Of a DNA stretch of 64,000 bases, positions 20,816 through 29,501 are shown in pieces; positions within the stretch are counted from its first letter, which is position 1, and the number at the start of each line of letters is the position of its first letter. Where the stretch lies: contig NZ_LZTB01000088.1 in the NCBI RefSeq assembly GCF_001665685.1, positions 25,062 through 89,061 on the forward strand, written 5' to 3'. The DNA is from Mycobacterium sp. 852013-50091_SCH5140682. Lineage in GTDB: Bacteria; Actinomycetota; Actinomycetes; Mycobacteriales; Mycobacteriaceae. Below the pieces are notes generated by a model that had not been told where the DNA came from, made no database searches, and saw nothing but the letters and a program-made list of their open reading frames with translations. The position numbers and the translations under genes are program-made.

Positions 20816-21927
20816 AGCTCGACATCGAATCCGGGCTGTGGAGCAGCGGCACACTGACCGAACCGGCCCCGCTGGTGGCGGTGCTCGAGGTCAGTGGTGC
20901 CGTGCTGTCGTGGGTGGTCGACGACGGAGCTGCCGCGCCCGTCATCACGTTCACCGATCACCTTCGGGCTGACTGGCTTTGGCGCGTCGTCGGGGAAGAC
21001 GGCCATGTCGCGGTCGTCGAAGCGCTGCGCGACGCCGCCGGCGGCACGGCACAGGCCGTCGACCTGCCCGGGGTTGCGGTGCTGCCCGGTTCCACGGATG
21101 CGCTGCGGCGGTTGGCCTTCGGGCACTGGCTGCGGCGGTGGTGGCCCGCCAGCGACCGCGACGGTATCGCGGCTCTGGACCGAGCGGTACTCGACGCCGA
21201 GCTCGCGGTGTCGACTGTGGCGGCCGAGGACTTTCTCACTGACGACACCCTGGACTCCGACGTCGATGCCTTACTGGCTCCGCACGTGTCCGCTTTGAAC
21301 AACCTTTCTGCACAAGGGGATCCCCGAGTGATCGCGCTGGTGGACCGCTGCCGTGAGCTGGCCGAGGACATCGGCCTCGGTTGGCACGTTGCCGAGCCGA
21401 CGCGGCGTCGGTCCGACTACGCGCTGGCCGCCGGTGCCGCCGAGGCGGGCCGCGCCGCTGCGGCGATCGCCGGGGGAGTCTCGACGGTGAGCTGGACGGC
21501 GGTGCCGCCGGGCATTTTCGACGCTGCCGAGCGGACCGTCGACTGGACCGTCGTACCCGTCGGGTCATCGGTGAATTGCCTTGTGCAGGTGGCTGTGTGC
21601 GGACCCGATCATCCCGCCGGTATTGCCGCGGCGGTCCGCTGCGGAGACTACCGCGGCACCGGTGTGCTCGACGCCGACGGGCGTGCGGCGCTTGCGGTGC
21701 TCGGCGCGGACGGTGCAGCGTTGCCGGAGTCGCACGCATGGAACCTGGACTGGTCGCCGGCCGAGGTGGCGATCGGTGCCACCGCTGCCGGTGAGCCGCA
21801 ACATGTTCGGGACCGGGTGCGGGCCTTCGCCCGCAACCGGCTCGCCGCGGTGTCGGATACGCGGCTCGCCGCGGTCGCTGCCGACGCGTACCTCGCCGAG
21901 GTGCTCGCCGCTGAATCCGACTACTGA
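20812..21927 (+). CDS. conserved hypothetical protein of the CHAT neighbourhood
   Basis: Acidic, Ala-rich protein of 371 residues, no signal peptide or membrane helix. The N-terminal third is beta-rich with several Trp (LSWVVDDG, HLRADWLWRVV, WLRRWWPASDRDG), the middle is helical, and the C-terminal half looks like a second beta domain (SWTAVPPGIFDAAERTVDWTVVP). I do not recognise a family. Translation is coupled to the preceding gene by an ATGA overlap. It converges on the esterase gene with 10 bases between stops. Confidence 0.65.
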   Translation: MKLDIESGLWSSGTLTEPAPLVAVLEVSGAVLSWVVDDGAAAPVITFTDHLRADWLWRVVGEDGHVAVVEALRDAAGGTAQAVDLPGVAVLPGSTDALRRLAFGHWLRRWWPASDRDGIAALDRAVLDAELAVSTVAAEDFLTDDTLDSDVDALLAPHVSALNNLSAQGDPRVIALVDRCRELAEDIGLGWHVAEPTRRRSDYALAAGAAEAGRAAAAIAGGVSTVSWTAVPPGIFDAAERTVDWTVVPVGSSVNCLVQVAVCGPDHPAGIAAAVRCGDYRGTGVLDADGRAALAVLGADGAALPESHAWNLDWSPAEVAIGATAAGEPQHVRDRVRAFARNRLAAVSDTRLAAVAADAYLAEVLAAESDY

Positions 21928-21937
21928 GCCGCCGCTG

Positions 21938-23302
21938 TCACCGGGCGGCGGCCTGGATGTAGGTGGCCGAGCGCGGTGCCGACGGCAGCCCGATGACGGG
22001 GACCTGCGGCGTGCCGATCACCCCGGCCAGCCACGGCAGCGATGCGGCGAATGCGTTTGAGGCGAACGGCCAGTCGTGTGTCCCGGGCTGACTGACGACG
22101 GCGCAGGGGATTCCGTGCGCCGAACCCAACGCGCACAGCGCGTCGGCGGCCTTGGCCTGGTCGCTGACCTTGGCGACTCGGGTGTTCGACGGCGCGTTGT
22201 TCACGTCGAACCAGCCGGCCAGACCTCGGTATTGGCCGTGCCGGTTGATGACGGTGGCGGGATCGAACGCGTCCCATGCCGCTTTGTTTCCGCCGAACAG
22301 TCGGTCGATGGTCTGGGCCTTGTTGCCCGAGTTGGGCCCGATGTCACCGGCGATGTCGACGAACGCGCTGAACAGTTCGGGGTGCATGACCGATACGTCG
22401 ACGGCGCACGTGCCGCCCATCGACCAGCCCACCACGCCCCAGTTGGCGGCCAGTGGGCTGACCCCGTAGTGGGCGTTCATGTAAGGGATCACGTCTTTGG
22501 TGAGGTGATCGGCGGAGTTGCCGCGCGGCCCGTTCACGCATTCGGTGTCGTTGTTGAAGGCGCCGCCGGGGTCTGCGAACACGAGCACCGGTGCGTAGCC
22601 GTGGTGTGCCCGGGCGAATTCGTCCAACGTCTTCACCACGTTGCCGGCGCGCATCCAGTCCGCCGGGGTGTTGAACTCGCCGCCGATCATCATCACGGTC
22701 GGCAGCTTCGGAGCCGGATTGCTCATGAACCACGCGGGTGGCAGGTAGACGTACTCGCCGCGGTGCTTGAAGCCCGAGGCGGTGTTGCCCGTGTCCACCG
22801 GCACCACCGTGCCGCGCAGCGGAACGGTACCTTCGCGCTGCATCGCGGCGACCGTCACCTGGTCGGACTGATCGGGCAGCGGACCCGCCGTCATCTGGTT
22901 CCACGCCGTCTGCACCCACGGGAAGTAACCGACCCACAGGTTCAGTGCCAGCGCCGCGCACAGCAAGCTCATCGGGACCGCGAGCGTCGACACGCCGCGC
23001 CGCCACCAGCGGCTGCCGCGCCACCCCGCCAGCAGGACCACGACGGCCGCCCCGGTGATCGCCACCCACACCCACAACGACCGGGGTGCAGGGTTGCTCC
23101 GGTCGGAAATACCTTCCCTCTGGATGTACCAGTACGTGGCGAGGGCGAGCACACCGCCGACACCTGCGGCTACCGGTAGCCAGATCAGCCACCACCGCCG
23201 GGTACGCAGACCGAGCGCCGCGATGAGCGCAATTGCGGTCACGACCTGCACTGTTATCGGGACCCAGCCGTGCATCAAGGACAGATGGTGGGTGAAGGTC
23301 AC
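21938..23302 (-). CDS. membrane-anchored esterase (Ag85-like alpha/beta fold)
   Basis: Protein of about 454 residues. Four hydrophobic helices occupy roughly residues 15-130, followed by an esterase-D/antigen-85-type domain facing outside the cell. The nucleophile motif is GWSMGG, preceded by the LVFADPGGAFNNDTEC loop, and the catalytic His is probably in GTHDWPFASNAF near the end. This is the Rv1639c position. Acyl or mycolyl transfer in the envelope is plausible; substrate unknown. The start is uncertain: GTG at 23302 has AGGA about 8 bases upstream; ATG at 23275 is the alternative. It follows lysX by 47 bases on the same strand. Confidence 0.8.
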   Translation of the reverse strand: MTFTHHLSLMHGWVPITVQVVTAIALIAALGLRTRRWWLIWLPVAAGVGGVLALATYWYIQREGISDRSNPAPRSLWVWVAITGAAVVVLLAGWRGSRWWRRGVSTLAVPMSLLCAALALNLWVGYFPWVQTAWNQMTAGPLPDQSDQVTVAAMQREGTVPLRGTVVPVDTGNTASGFKHRGEYVYLPPAWFMSNPAPKLPTVMMIGGEFNTPADWMRAGNVVKTLDEFARAHHGYAPVLVFADPGGAFNNDTECVNGPRGNSADHLTKDVIPYMNAHYGVSPLAANWGVVGWSMGGTCAVDVSVMHPELFSAFVDIAGDIGPNSGNKAQTIDRLFGGNKAAWDAFDPATVINRHGQYRGLAGWFDVNNAPSNTRVAKVSDQAKAADALCALGSAHGIPCAVVSQPGTHDWPFASNAFAASLPWLAGVIGTPQVPVIGLPSAPRSATYIQAAAR

Positions 23303-23349
23303 CAGCCAATCCTGATCAAAGATCCTTGCGATTTCCTGTGAGCGGGCTG

Positions 23350-26300
23350 CTAACGGGGTTTGGCCAGCGGGAACGGCAGGGTTTCCCGGATGCTGCGCCC
23401 GGTGATCAGCATGACCACCCGGTCGACGCCCATGCCGAGGCCGCCGGTCGGGGGCATGGCGTACTCCATCGCCTGCAAGAAGTCCTCGTCGAGCTCCATC
23501 GCCTCGGGGTCGCCACCGGCCGCCAGCAACGATTGTTCCTGCAGGCGACGGCGTTGTTCGACGGGGTCGGTGAGCTCGCTGTAGGCCGTGCCGAGCTCGA
23601 CGCCCCAGGCGACAAGGTCCCAGCGTTCGGCCACGCCGGGGATGCTGCGATGCGGCCGGGTCAGCGGGGACACCGAGGTGGGGAAGTCCTTGTAAAACGT
23701 CGGCTCGGTGGTGCGGTCCTCGACGAGATGCTCGTACATCTCCAGCACGACGGCCCCGGCGTCCCAGTGCGTCAGGTAGCTGATATCGGCCGCCTTGCAC
23801 AGCTTTCGCAGGGTGTCCACGTCCGTTTCGGGGGTGATGTGCTCGCCGAGGGCTTCGGAGATGGCGTCGTGCACGGTCTTGACCGGCCACTCGCCGGAGA
23901 TGTCCACGGGCTCGAGCACACCGTCGGTGCGTGGCCGCAGGAACACCTGGGCGCCGTTGGCCGCCTGTGCGGCGTTCTGGATCAGTTCGCGGCAGCCGTC
24001 GATCCACACGTTGTAGTCGGCGTGCGCCTGGTAGGCCTCAAGCAGGGTGAACTCGGGGTTGTGGCTGAAGTCCACCCCCTCGTTGCGGAAGGCCCGGCCC
24101 AGCTCGAAGACGCGCTCGACACCGCCGACGCAGAGCCGTTTGAGATACAGCTCGGGGGCAATGCGCAGGTAGAGGTCCAGGTCGTAGGCGTTGATGTGGG
24201 TGAGGAACGGCCGGGCGTTCGCGCCGCCGTGGATCTGCTGCAGAATCGGCGTCTCGACCTCAAGGAAATCCTTGGCGTACAGGGTCTGCCGGATGGCTTG
24301 CAGGGCGCCGCTGCGGGCCCGGATCAACTCACGGGCTTCGGTGTTGACGGCGAGGTCCACGTAGCGGGCCCGCACGCGGGCCTCCTGGTCCGTCAGCCCC
24401 TTCCACTTGTCCGGTAGCGGCCGTAGGCATTTGCCGATCAACCGCCACTGCTCGACCAGCAGCGAGCGGGTTCCGTTGCGGCTCTGGCCCATTGTGCCGG
24501 TCACCTCGATCAGGTCACCGAGGTCGATCGCGGCGGTGAACTGCGCGGTGCCGCCGTCGAGACGCGAGTCGTCGAGGAGCAACTGGACTTCCCCGGACCA
24601 GTCGCGCAGCTGGGCGAACAGCACGCCGCCGTAGTCGCGGATGCGCAGCACCCGGCCCGCGACGCTGAGACTTTCGGAGTCGTCGGCCGCCAATGCCGCA
24701 GCGACGGTATGGGTGGGCGCCTGGCCGACGGGGTAGGCCTCCACGCCGCTGTCCTGCAGCGCCCTGAGCTTGGCCATGCGCACCCGCACCTGCTCGGGCA
24801 GGCGCGCCAGCTCCGCATTGTCCGACGTGTCCGGCGCGAGATCGCCGATGTCGGGCGCACTTCCGTCGCGGTGCAGCCGGCCGGATTCCACCAGGTTCGC
24901 CGGCGCGGCGACGTGCTCACCCGTGTGCTGTTTGTTGCGCCGGGAGAACGGCAGCACCAGGAAGCCTTCGGCGATCACCGACGCGACGCCGACCCGGGGG
25001 ATCAGCCGGGCTTCCTCGTAGCAGGCGTAGCGCGGTACCCATTCGGGTTGGTATTTCATGTTCGAGCGGTACAGCGTCTCCAGTTGCCACCAACGGGAAA
25101 AGAACACCAGCAGCCCGCGCCACAGTCGGGCCACCGGCCCTGCACCCAGCTGTGCACCCTGCTCGAACGCCGAGCGGAACATCGCGAAGTTCAGCGAAAT
25201 ACGGCTCACGCCAATGGTTTCCGCCTGCATGCACAGTTCGCTGACCATCAATTCGATGGTGCCGTTTGGTGACTGCGGGGAGCGCCGCATGACGTCGAGT
25301 GAGACACCGTTGGCGCCCCACGGCACCAACGACAGCATCGCCACCACGGCGTCCTTCTGAATCGCCTCGACCAGCAGGCAGTCGCCGTCAGCCGGGTCGC
25401 CGAGCCGGCCCAGCGCCATCGAGAAGCCGCGCTCGGTCTCGGTGTCACGCCAGGAGTCGGCGTTGCGGATCACCTCGGCCATCTCGGCAGCCGAGAGCTC
25501 GCGGTGGCGGCGGATCCGCACCGAGGCGCCGGCCCGTTTGGCGCGGGTGACGGCCTGGCGTACACCGCGCATGTCCGACCCCGACAACCGGAAGCTGTCC
25601 GGGTGCAGGATGGCTTCGTCGCCGAGTTGCAGCGCGTTGAGCCCCGCGGCGCGGAACGCTTCGGCGGCAGTCGAACTTGCGCCCATCACGCCGGGTGCCC
25701 AACCATAGGTCTGACACAGCCGCAGCCAGGCTTCGATGGCCTGTGGCCAAGCCTTCGGATCGCCCAGTGGATCCCCGCTGGCAAGGCACACCCCGACCTC
25801 GACGCGGTAGGTGATCGCCGCGCGTCCACTGGGCGCGAACACCACCGACTTGTCGCGGCGGGTCGCGAAATATCCGAGCGAATCGTTCTTCCCGTAGAGC
25901 TCGAGCAGTCCGCGGATCGCGGACTCGTCCTCTCCGGTCAGCGCATTGGCTGCGCGTTGCGACTGAAACAGCACCACCGCCGCGGCCATCAGCGCCAGGG
26001 CGCCGAACAACCCGAACACCGCGTTGAGGAACGGGTGCGAATACCCCTCGAACACCTCGGTCGGCACTGTCGCGAACCCACTGACCCGGTTGATCGCATA
26101 CGGCAACCGCGCGCTGGTGTCGAGGGTCCCGGGGAACAGGGTCAGCAGACCCCACGCCGCCAGGATGCCGATCGCCATACCGGCCAGCAGTGCCACGGCC
26201 GATTTCAGCAGGGCACCGCGACGCACCTTGGCCCAGAACTGCTTACGGGCCAACACCAGGCAGACGATGGCGGTGACGTGGAACGCCATGCCGATGATCT

Positions 26301-26664
26301 CGCCGACATCCTCGCCCATGGTGTCGGTGTCGCCGCCGGCAACCAGGTCGCCCAGGTTCCAGCCGACCGCGCCGACCATGTAGAGGACCAGGATCCACCA
26401 CGCGATGCGCTTGCGGGCCGCCAGTGCAGCCGCCAGCAGGGTAAGGACGAAGGCCCAGGCGAAGCTGGTGTCGGGGAAGTTGAAGAGGTAGTCGTTGACG
26501 AACTCCCGAGGCACCTTGATGACCCAGCGCACCAGAGGAGAGACGCTGGCGATGAGCGACAGCGTGGCGATGACGCCGACCGTCCAGCCCGCGGCGGCCG
26601 GAACCCAGGAGAATCGGGTGCTTGGCCGCATCGGCGTGCGACTGGCGCGGCTGAGAACGGTCAT
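23350..26664 (-). CDS. lysX: lysylphosphatidylglycerol biosynthesis bifunctional protein LysX
   Basis: Fusion of 1104 residues. The N-terminal 250 or so hold seven or eight membrane helices; then comes the MprF-like (DUF2156) transferase domain with GYFATRRDKSVVFAPSG and PNGTIELMVSEL; then an OB-fold (VAGRVLRIRDYGG) and a class II lysyl-tRNA synthetase catalytic domain with SHNPEFTLLEAYQAH and GMGVDRVVMLITG. It makes Lys-tRNA and transfers lysine to phosphatidylglycerol, lowering surface charge against cationic peptides. ATG at 26664 is the likely start, with no clear ribosome site. A separate LysS must exist elsewhere for translation. Confidence 0.95.
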   Translation of the reverse strand: MTVLSRASRTPMRPSTRFSWVPAAAGWTVGVIATLSLIASVSPLVRWVIKVPREFVNDYLFNFPDTSFAWAFVLTLLAAALAARKRIAWWILVLYMVGAVGWNLGDLVAGGDTDTMGEDVGEIIGMAFHVTAIVCLVLARKQFWAKVRRGALLKSAVALLAGMAIGILAAWGLLTLFPGTLDTSARLPYAINRVSGFATVPTEVFEGYSHPFLNAVFGLFGALALMAAAVVLFQSQRAANALTGEDESAIRGLLELYGKNDSLGYFATRRDKSVVFAPSGRAAITYRVEVGVCLASGDPLGDPKAWPQAIEAWLRLCQTYGWAPGVMGASSTAAEAFRAAGLNALQLGDEAILHPDSFRLSGSDMRGVRQAVTRAKRAGASVRIRRHRELSAAEMAEVIRNADSWRDTETERGFSMALGRLGDPADGDCLLVEAIQKDAVVAMLSLVPWGANGVSLDVMRRSPQSPNGTIELMVSELCMQAETIGVSRISLNFAMFRSAFEQGAQLGAGPVARLWRGLLVFFSRWWQLETLYRSNMKYQPEWVPRYACYEEARLIPRVGVASVIAEGFLVLPFSRRNKQHTGEHVAAPANLVESGRLHRDGSAPDIGDLAPDTSDNAELARLPEQVRVRMAKLRALQDSGVEAYPVGQAPTHTVAAALAADDSESLSVAGRVLRIRDYGGVLFAQLRDWSGEVQLLLDDSRLDGGTAQFTAAIDLGDLIEVTGTMGQSRNGTRSLLVEQWRLIGKCLRPLPDKWKGLTDQEARVRARYVDLAVNTEARELIRARSGALQAIRQTLYAKDFLEVETPILQQIHGGANARPFLTHINAYDLDLYLRIAPELYLKRLCVGGVERVFELGRAFRNEGVDFSHNPEFTLLEAYQAHADYNVWIDGCRELIQNAAQAANGAQVFLRPRTDGVLEPVDISGEWPVKTVHDAISEALGEHITPETDVDTLRKLCKAADISYLTHWDAGAVVLEMYEHLVEDRTTEPTFYKDFPTSVSPLTRPHRSIPGVAERWDLVAWGVELGTAYSELTDPVEQRRRLQEQSLLAAGGDPEAMELDEDFLQAMEYAMPPTGGLGMGVDRVVMLITGRSIRETLPFPLAKPR

Positions 26665-26734
26665 ATGCCCGGAGGATAGGCGGTCAACTTGGAAAGTTGA
26701 TGGAACACCGACCGCACCGGACCGGCGTCGTCGT

Positions 26735-27121
26735 TCACCAGACCGGACCCGTGTACTTCTCACCGGGGCCTTTGCCCGGTTCGTCCGGCGCCGCGCTGGC
26801 TTCGCGGAACGCCAGTTGTAGGCTCTTGAGTCCGTCGCGGACCGGGCCGGCGTGCGGCCCGAGGTACTCGGCCGAGGCCGTCACCAGACCGGCCAGCGCG
26901 GTGATCAACCGGCGGGCTTCGTCGAGGTCGCGGTATGGGCTCTCGTCGGGATCGGGCGCGGACAACCCGATCTTCTCGGCAGCTGCGCTCATCAGCATGA
27001 TCGCCGCGCGGGTGATCACTTCCACCGCCGGGACCTCAGCGAGGTCACGAACGGCGGAGCCGGTCAGATCACCTGAGCCCTGATCGTGCGCTGCGTCGGG
27101 CGTTACTGTCGGATCGGTCAT
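26735..27121 (-). CDS. DUF1844 domain protein
   Basis: Cytoplasmic protein of 128 residues. The first 28 are acidic and disordered; the rest is the helical DUF1844 domain, with VITRAAIMLMSAAAEKIGL and DLDEARRLITALAGLV. The gene is conserved beside infC in actinobacteria, but its function is unknown. ATG at 27121 is chosen because upstream codons lie within the infC promoter region. It ends 70 bases before the lysX start, possibly in one operon with lysX. Confidence 0.85.
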   Translation of the reverse strand: MTDPTVTPDAAHDQGSGDLTGSAVRDLAEVPAVEVITRAAIMLMSAAAEKIGLSAPDPDESPYRDLDEARRLITALAGLVTASAEYLGPHAGPVRDGLKSLQLAFREASAAPDEPGKGPGEKYTGPVW

Positions 27122-27296
27122 ACCTGGTAGAGTGTCATGCGCGACCGTCCCGGCGTACGCCAGGGACAGTAAGTGGAGTCCCACTCCCACCGTTGGCCAC
27201 ACTGGTTCAACGGTCCGGTCACCAGCATCCTAGGATGCCGGTTTTGTGCTTCAGTATTGGGGCGCGGGCGGTGAAAACCGTGATCGGTCGGCATGG

Positions 27297-27332
27297 GCCC
27301 TGCTATGAGCAGGGCTTTCGCTCTTTTGAGCG
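27297..27332 (+). promoter_or_regulatory. two tandem hairpins in the infC leader
   Basis: Hairpin 1 has stem GCCCTGC/GCAGGGC (27297-27303 and 27309-27315) with loop TATGA. Hairpin 2 has stem CGCTC/GAGCG (27319-27323 and 27328-27332) with loop TTTT. They end 32 bases before the infC Shine-Dalgarno. Such leader structures often control infC-rpmI-rplT by L20 or attenuation; here this is inference. Confidence 0.5.
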
Positions 27333-27374
27333 CTGGTGGCGTGGGCTCCTGAAGTGGACAACATAGGAGGCCCC

Positions 27375-27974
<600 letters not shown>

Positions 27975-27997
27975 ATCCAACACAGAACTGAGGACTC

Positions 27998-28192
27998 ATG
28001 CCCAAGGCGAAGACCCACAGCGGTGCCTCCAAGCGGTTCCGCAAGACCGGTACCGGCAAGATCGTGCGGCAGAAGGCGAACCGTCGCCACCTGCTCGAGC
28101 ACAAGCCGAGCAAGCGCACCCGCCGGCTTGACGGTCGTACCGTCGTGGCCGCCAACGACACCGGTCGTATCAACAAGCTGCTCAACGGCTAA
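27998..28192 (+). CDS. rpmI: 50S ribosomal protein L35 (bL35)
   Basis: Basic ribosomal protein of 64 residues, the family's usual length. Start PKAKTHSGASKRFRKTGTGK and the RRHLLEHK and RTRRLDG motifs are typical. It lies between infC and rplT in the conserved order, 23 bases after infC, so it is translated from the infC transcript. GAGGACTC precedes the ATG as a weak ribosome site. Confidence 0.98.
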   Translation: MPKAKTHSGASKRFRKTGTGKIVRQKANRRHLLEHKPSKRTRRLDGRTVVAANDTGRINKLLNG

Positions 28193-28232
28193 GACCGCCC
28201 TCACCCGTACCGAACGAGAATAGGAACACCCC

Positions 28233-28622
28233 ATGGCACGCGTGAAGCGCGCACTCAACGCCCAGAAGAAGCGGCGCACAGTCCTCAAGGCCTCCAAGGG
28301 CTACCGGGGCCAGCGGTCCCGCCTGTACCGCAAAGCCAAAGAGCAGCAGCTGCATTCGCTGACCTACGCCTACCGGGACCGTCGCGCCCGCAAGGGCGAG
28401 TTCCGCAAGCTGTGGATCTCCCGCATCAACGCCGCGGCCCGCGCCAACGACATCACCTACAACCGCCTGATCCAGGGCCTCAAGGCCGCCGGTGTCGAGG
28501 TGGACCGCAAGAACCTCGCCGAGATCGCCGTCAGCGACCCGGCTGCGTTCGCCGCGCTGGTCGAGGTGGCCAAGGCCGCTCTGCCTGAGGACGTCAACGC
28601 TCCTTCGGGTGAGGCCGCCTGA
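28233..28622 (+). CDS. rplT: 50S ribosomal protein L20 (bL20)
   Basis: RNA-binding protein of 129 residues needed early in 50S assembly. The start ARVKRALNAQKKRRTVLK, YRGQRSRLYRKAKEQ and WISRINAAAR are typical. In other bacteria L20 represses its own operon by binding the leader, which could involve the infC leader hairpins. The stop TGA overlaps the likely CTG start of tsnR. Confidence 0.98.
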   Translation: MARVKRALNAQKKRRTVLKASKGYRGQRSRLYRKAKEQQLHSLTYAYRDRRARKGEFRKLWISRINAAARANDITYNRLIQGLKAAGVEVDRKNLAEIAVSDPAAFAALVEVAKAALPEDVNAPSGEAA

Positions 28623-29410
28623 CCATCAGTCCGCTCACCGAGCGAGCTGATCGCGTCGCCGCAGCCGTAAAGCTGCACCGCGCCGTCGCACGTCGCCGCG
28701 CCGCACGCTTTCTCGCCGAAGGTCCCAACCTCGTCGAGTCAGCGTTGCGGCGCGGACTTGTCTCCGAGGTGTTCGCCACGGCGGCGGCGCTCGACCGGTT
28801 CGGGGGTCTGCTCGCCGATGCCCCGGTGTACGAGGTGACAGAACGTGCGGCAAAAGCGTTGTCCGACACTGTCACCCCGGTCGGTCTCGTGGCGGTCTGC
28901 CGGCTCCCGGACGTCTCGCTCGACGACGTGCTCGCTGCCGCACCGCGCCTGATCGCGGTCGCTGTCGAACTCTCCGAGCCCGGCAACGCCGGCACCCTGA
29001 TCCGCGTCGCCGACGCGATGGGCGCCGACGCGGTGATCCTGGCAGGCAACGCCGTCGACCCTTACAACAGCAAGTGTCTGCGGGCGTCGGCAGGCAGCAT
29101 CTTCTCGATTCCCGTGCTCAGCGAAACCGACGCGACGGCGACAGTGGCGCGGTTGCACGACGGGGGCCTGCAGGTGCTCGCTACCACGATCGACGGCGAG
29201 GTCAGCCTCTCCGCCCCAGATTTCGAGCGCGCTCTGGCTGCGCCCACCGCCTGGCTGTTCGGGCCCGAAGCACACGGGTTGCCAACGGAATTGGCGGTCA
29301 TGGCGGATCACCGCGTGCACATTCCGATGCCCGGCAACGCGGAAAGCCTCAACATCGCTTCAGCCGCCTCGATCTGTCTGTATCAAAGCGCGCGAGCGGC
29401 CCGCTCCTAG
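28619..29410 (+). CDS. tsnR: TrmH/SpoU-family RNA 2'-O-methyltransferase (Rv1644-type), CTG start
   Basis: SPOUT-fold methyltransferase that modifies RNA ribose 2'-OH using SAM. With a CTG start at 28619 the protein has 263 residues, normal for the family. The N-terminal domain has VKLHRAVARRRAARFLAEGPNLV; the SPOUT domain has ELSEPGNAGTLIRVADAMGAD, WLFGPEAHGLP and MPGNAESLNIASAASI, the motifs 1-3 of the knot. No ATG, GTG or TTG occurs between the frame opening at 28613 and TTG 28745, which would remove about 42 conserved residues. The CTG overlaps the rplT TGA (CTGA), pointing to coupled translation. ATC at 28625 is the other candidate. Confidence 0.85.
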   Translation: MTISPLTERADRVAAAVKLHRAVARRRAARFLAEGPNLVESALRRGLVSEVFATAAALDRFGGLLADAPVYEVTERAAKALSDTVTPVGLVAVCRLPDVSLDDVLAAAPRLIAVAVELSEPGNAGTLIRVADAMGADAVILAGNAVDPYNSKCLRASAGSIFSIPVLSETDATATVARLHDGGLQVLATTIDGEVSLSAPDFERALAAPTAWLFGPEAHGLPTELAVMADHRVHIPMPGNAESLNIASAASICLYQSARAARS

Positions 29411-29442
29411 CGCGCGATTCCTAGTGCGCGATCCCTAGCGCG
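29405..29442. repeat. 14-bp tandem repeat at the tsnR 3' end
   Basis: TCCTAGCGCGCGAT (29405-29418), TCCTAGTGCGCGAT (29419-29432) and a partial third copy CCCTAGCGCG (29433-29442). The first copy contains the tsnR stop and each copy repeats a TAG. It looks like local slippage duplication. Confidence 0.85.
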
Positions 29443-29499
29443 AGCAGACATGAAAGTCCGCGACACGCCGAAGTTCCGGGACCCAGGTGTCTGCTCGCG
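29439..29499. terminator. 12-bp inverted repeat between convergent tsnR and gntP
   Basis: Arms 29439-29450 (CGCGAGCAGACA) and 29488-29499 are perfect complements, separated by 37 bases. Located 2 bases before the gntP stop and after the tsnR stop, it fits a bidirectional terminator. Confidence 0.6.
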
Positions 29500-29501
29500 G
29501 G

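Noticed and set aside
27336..27374. GTG at 27336 as the infC start
   Set aside because: No ribosome site, adds residues not typical of IF-3, and the consensus Shine-Dalgarno would then lie inside the gene.
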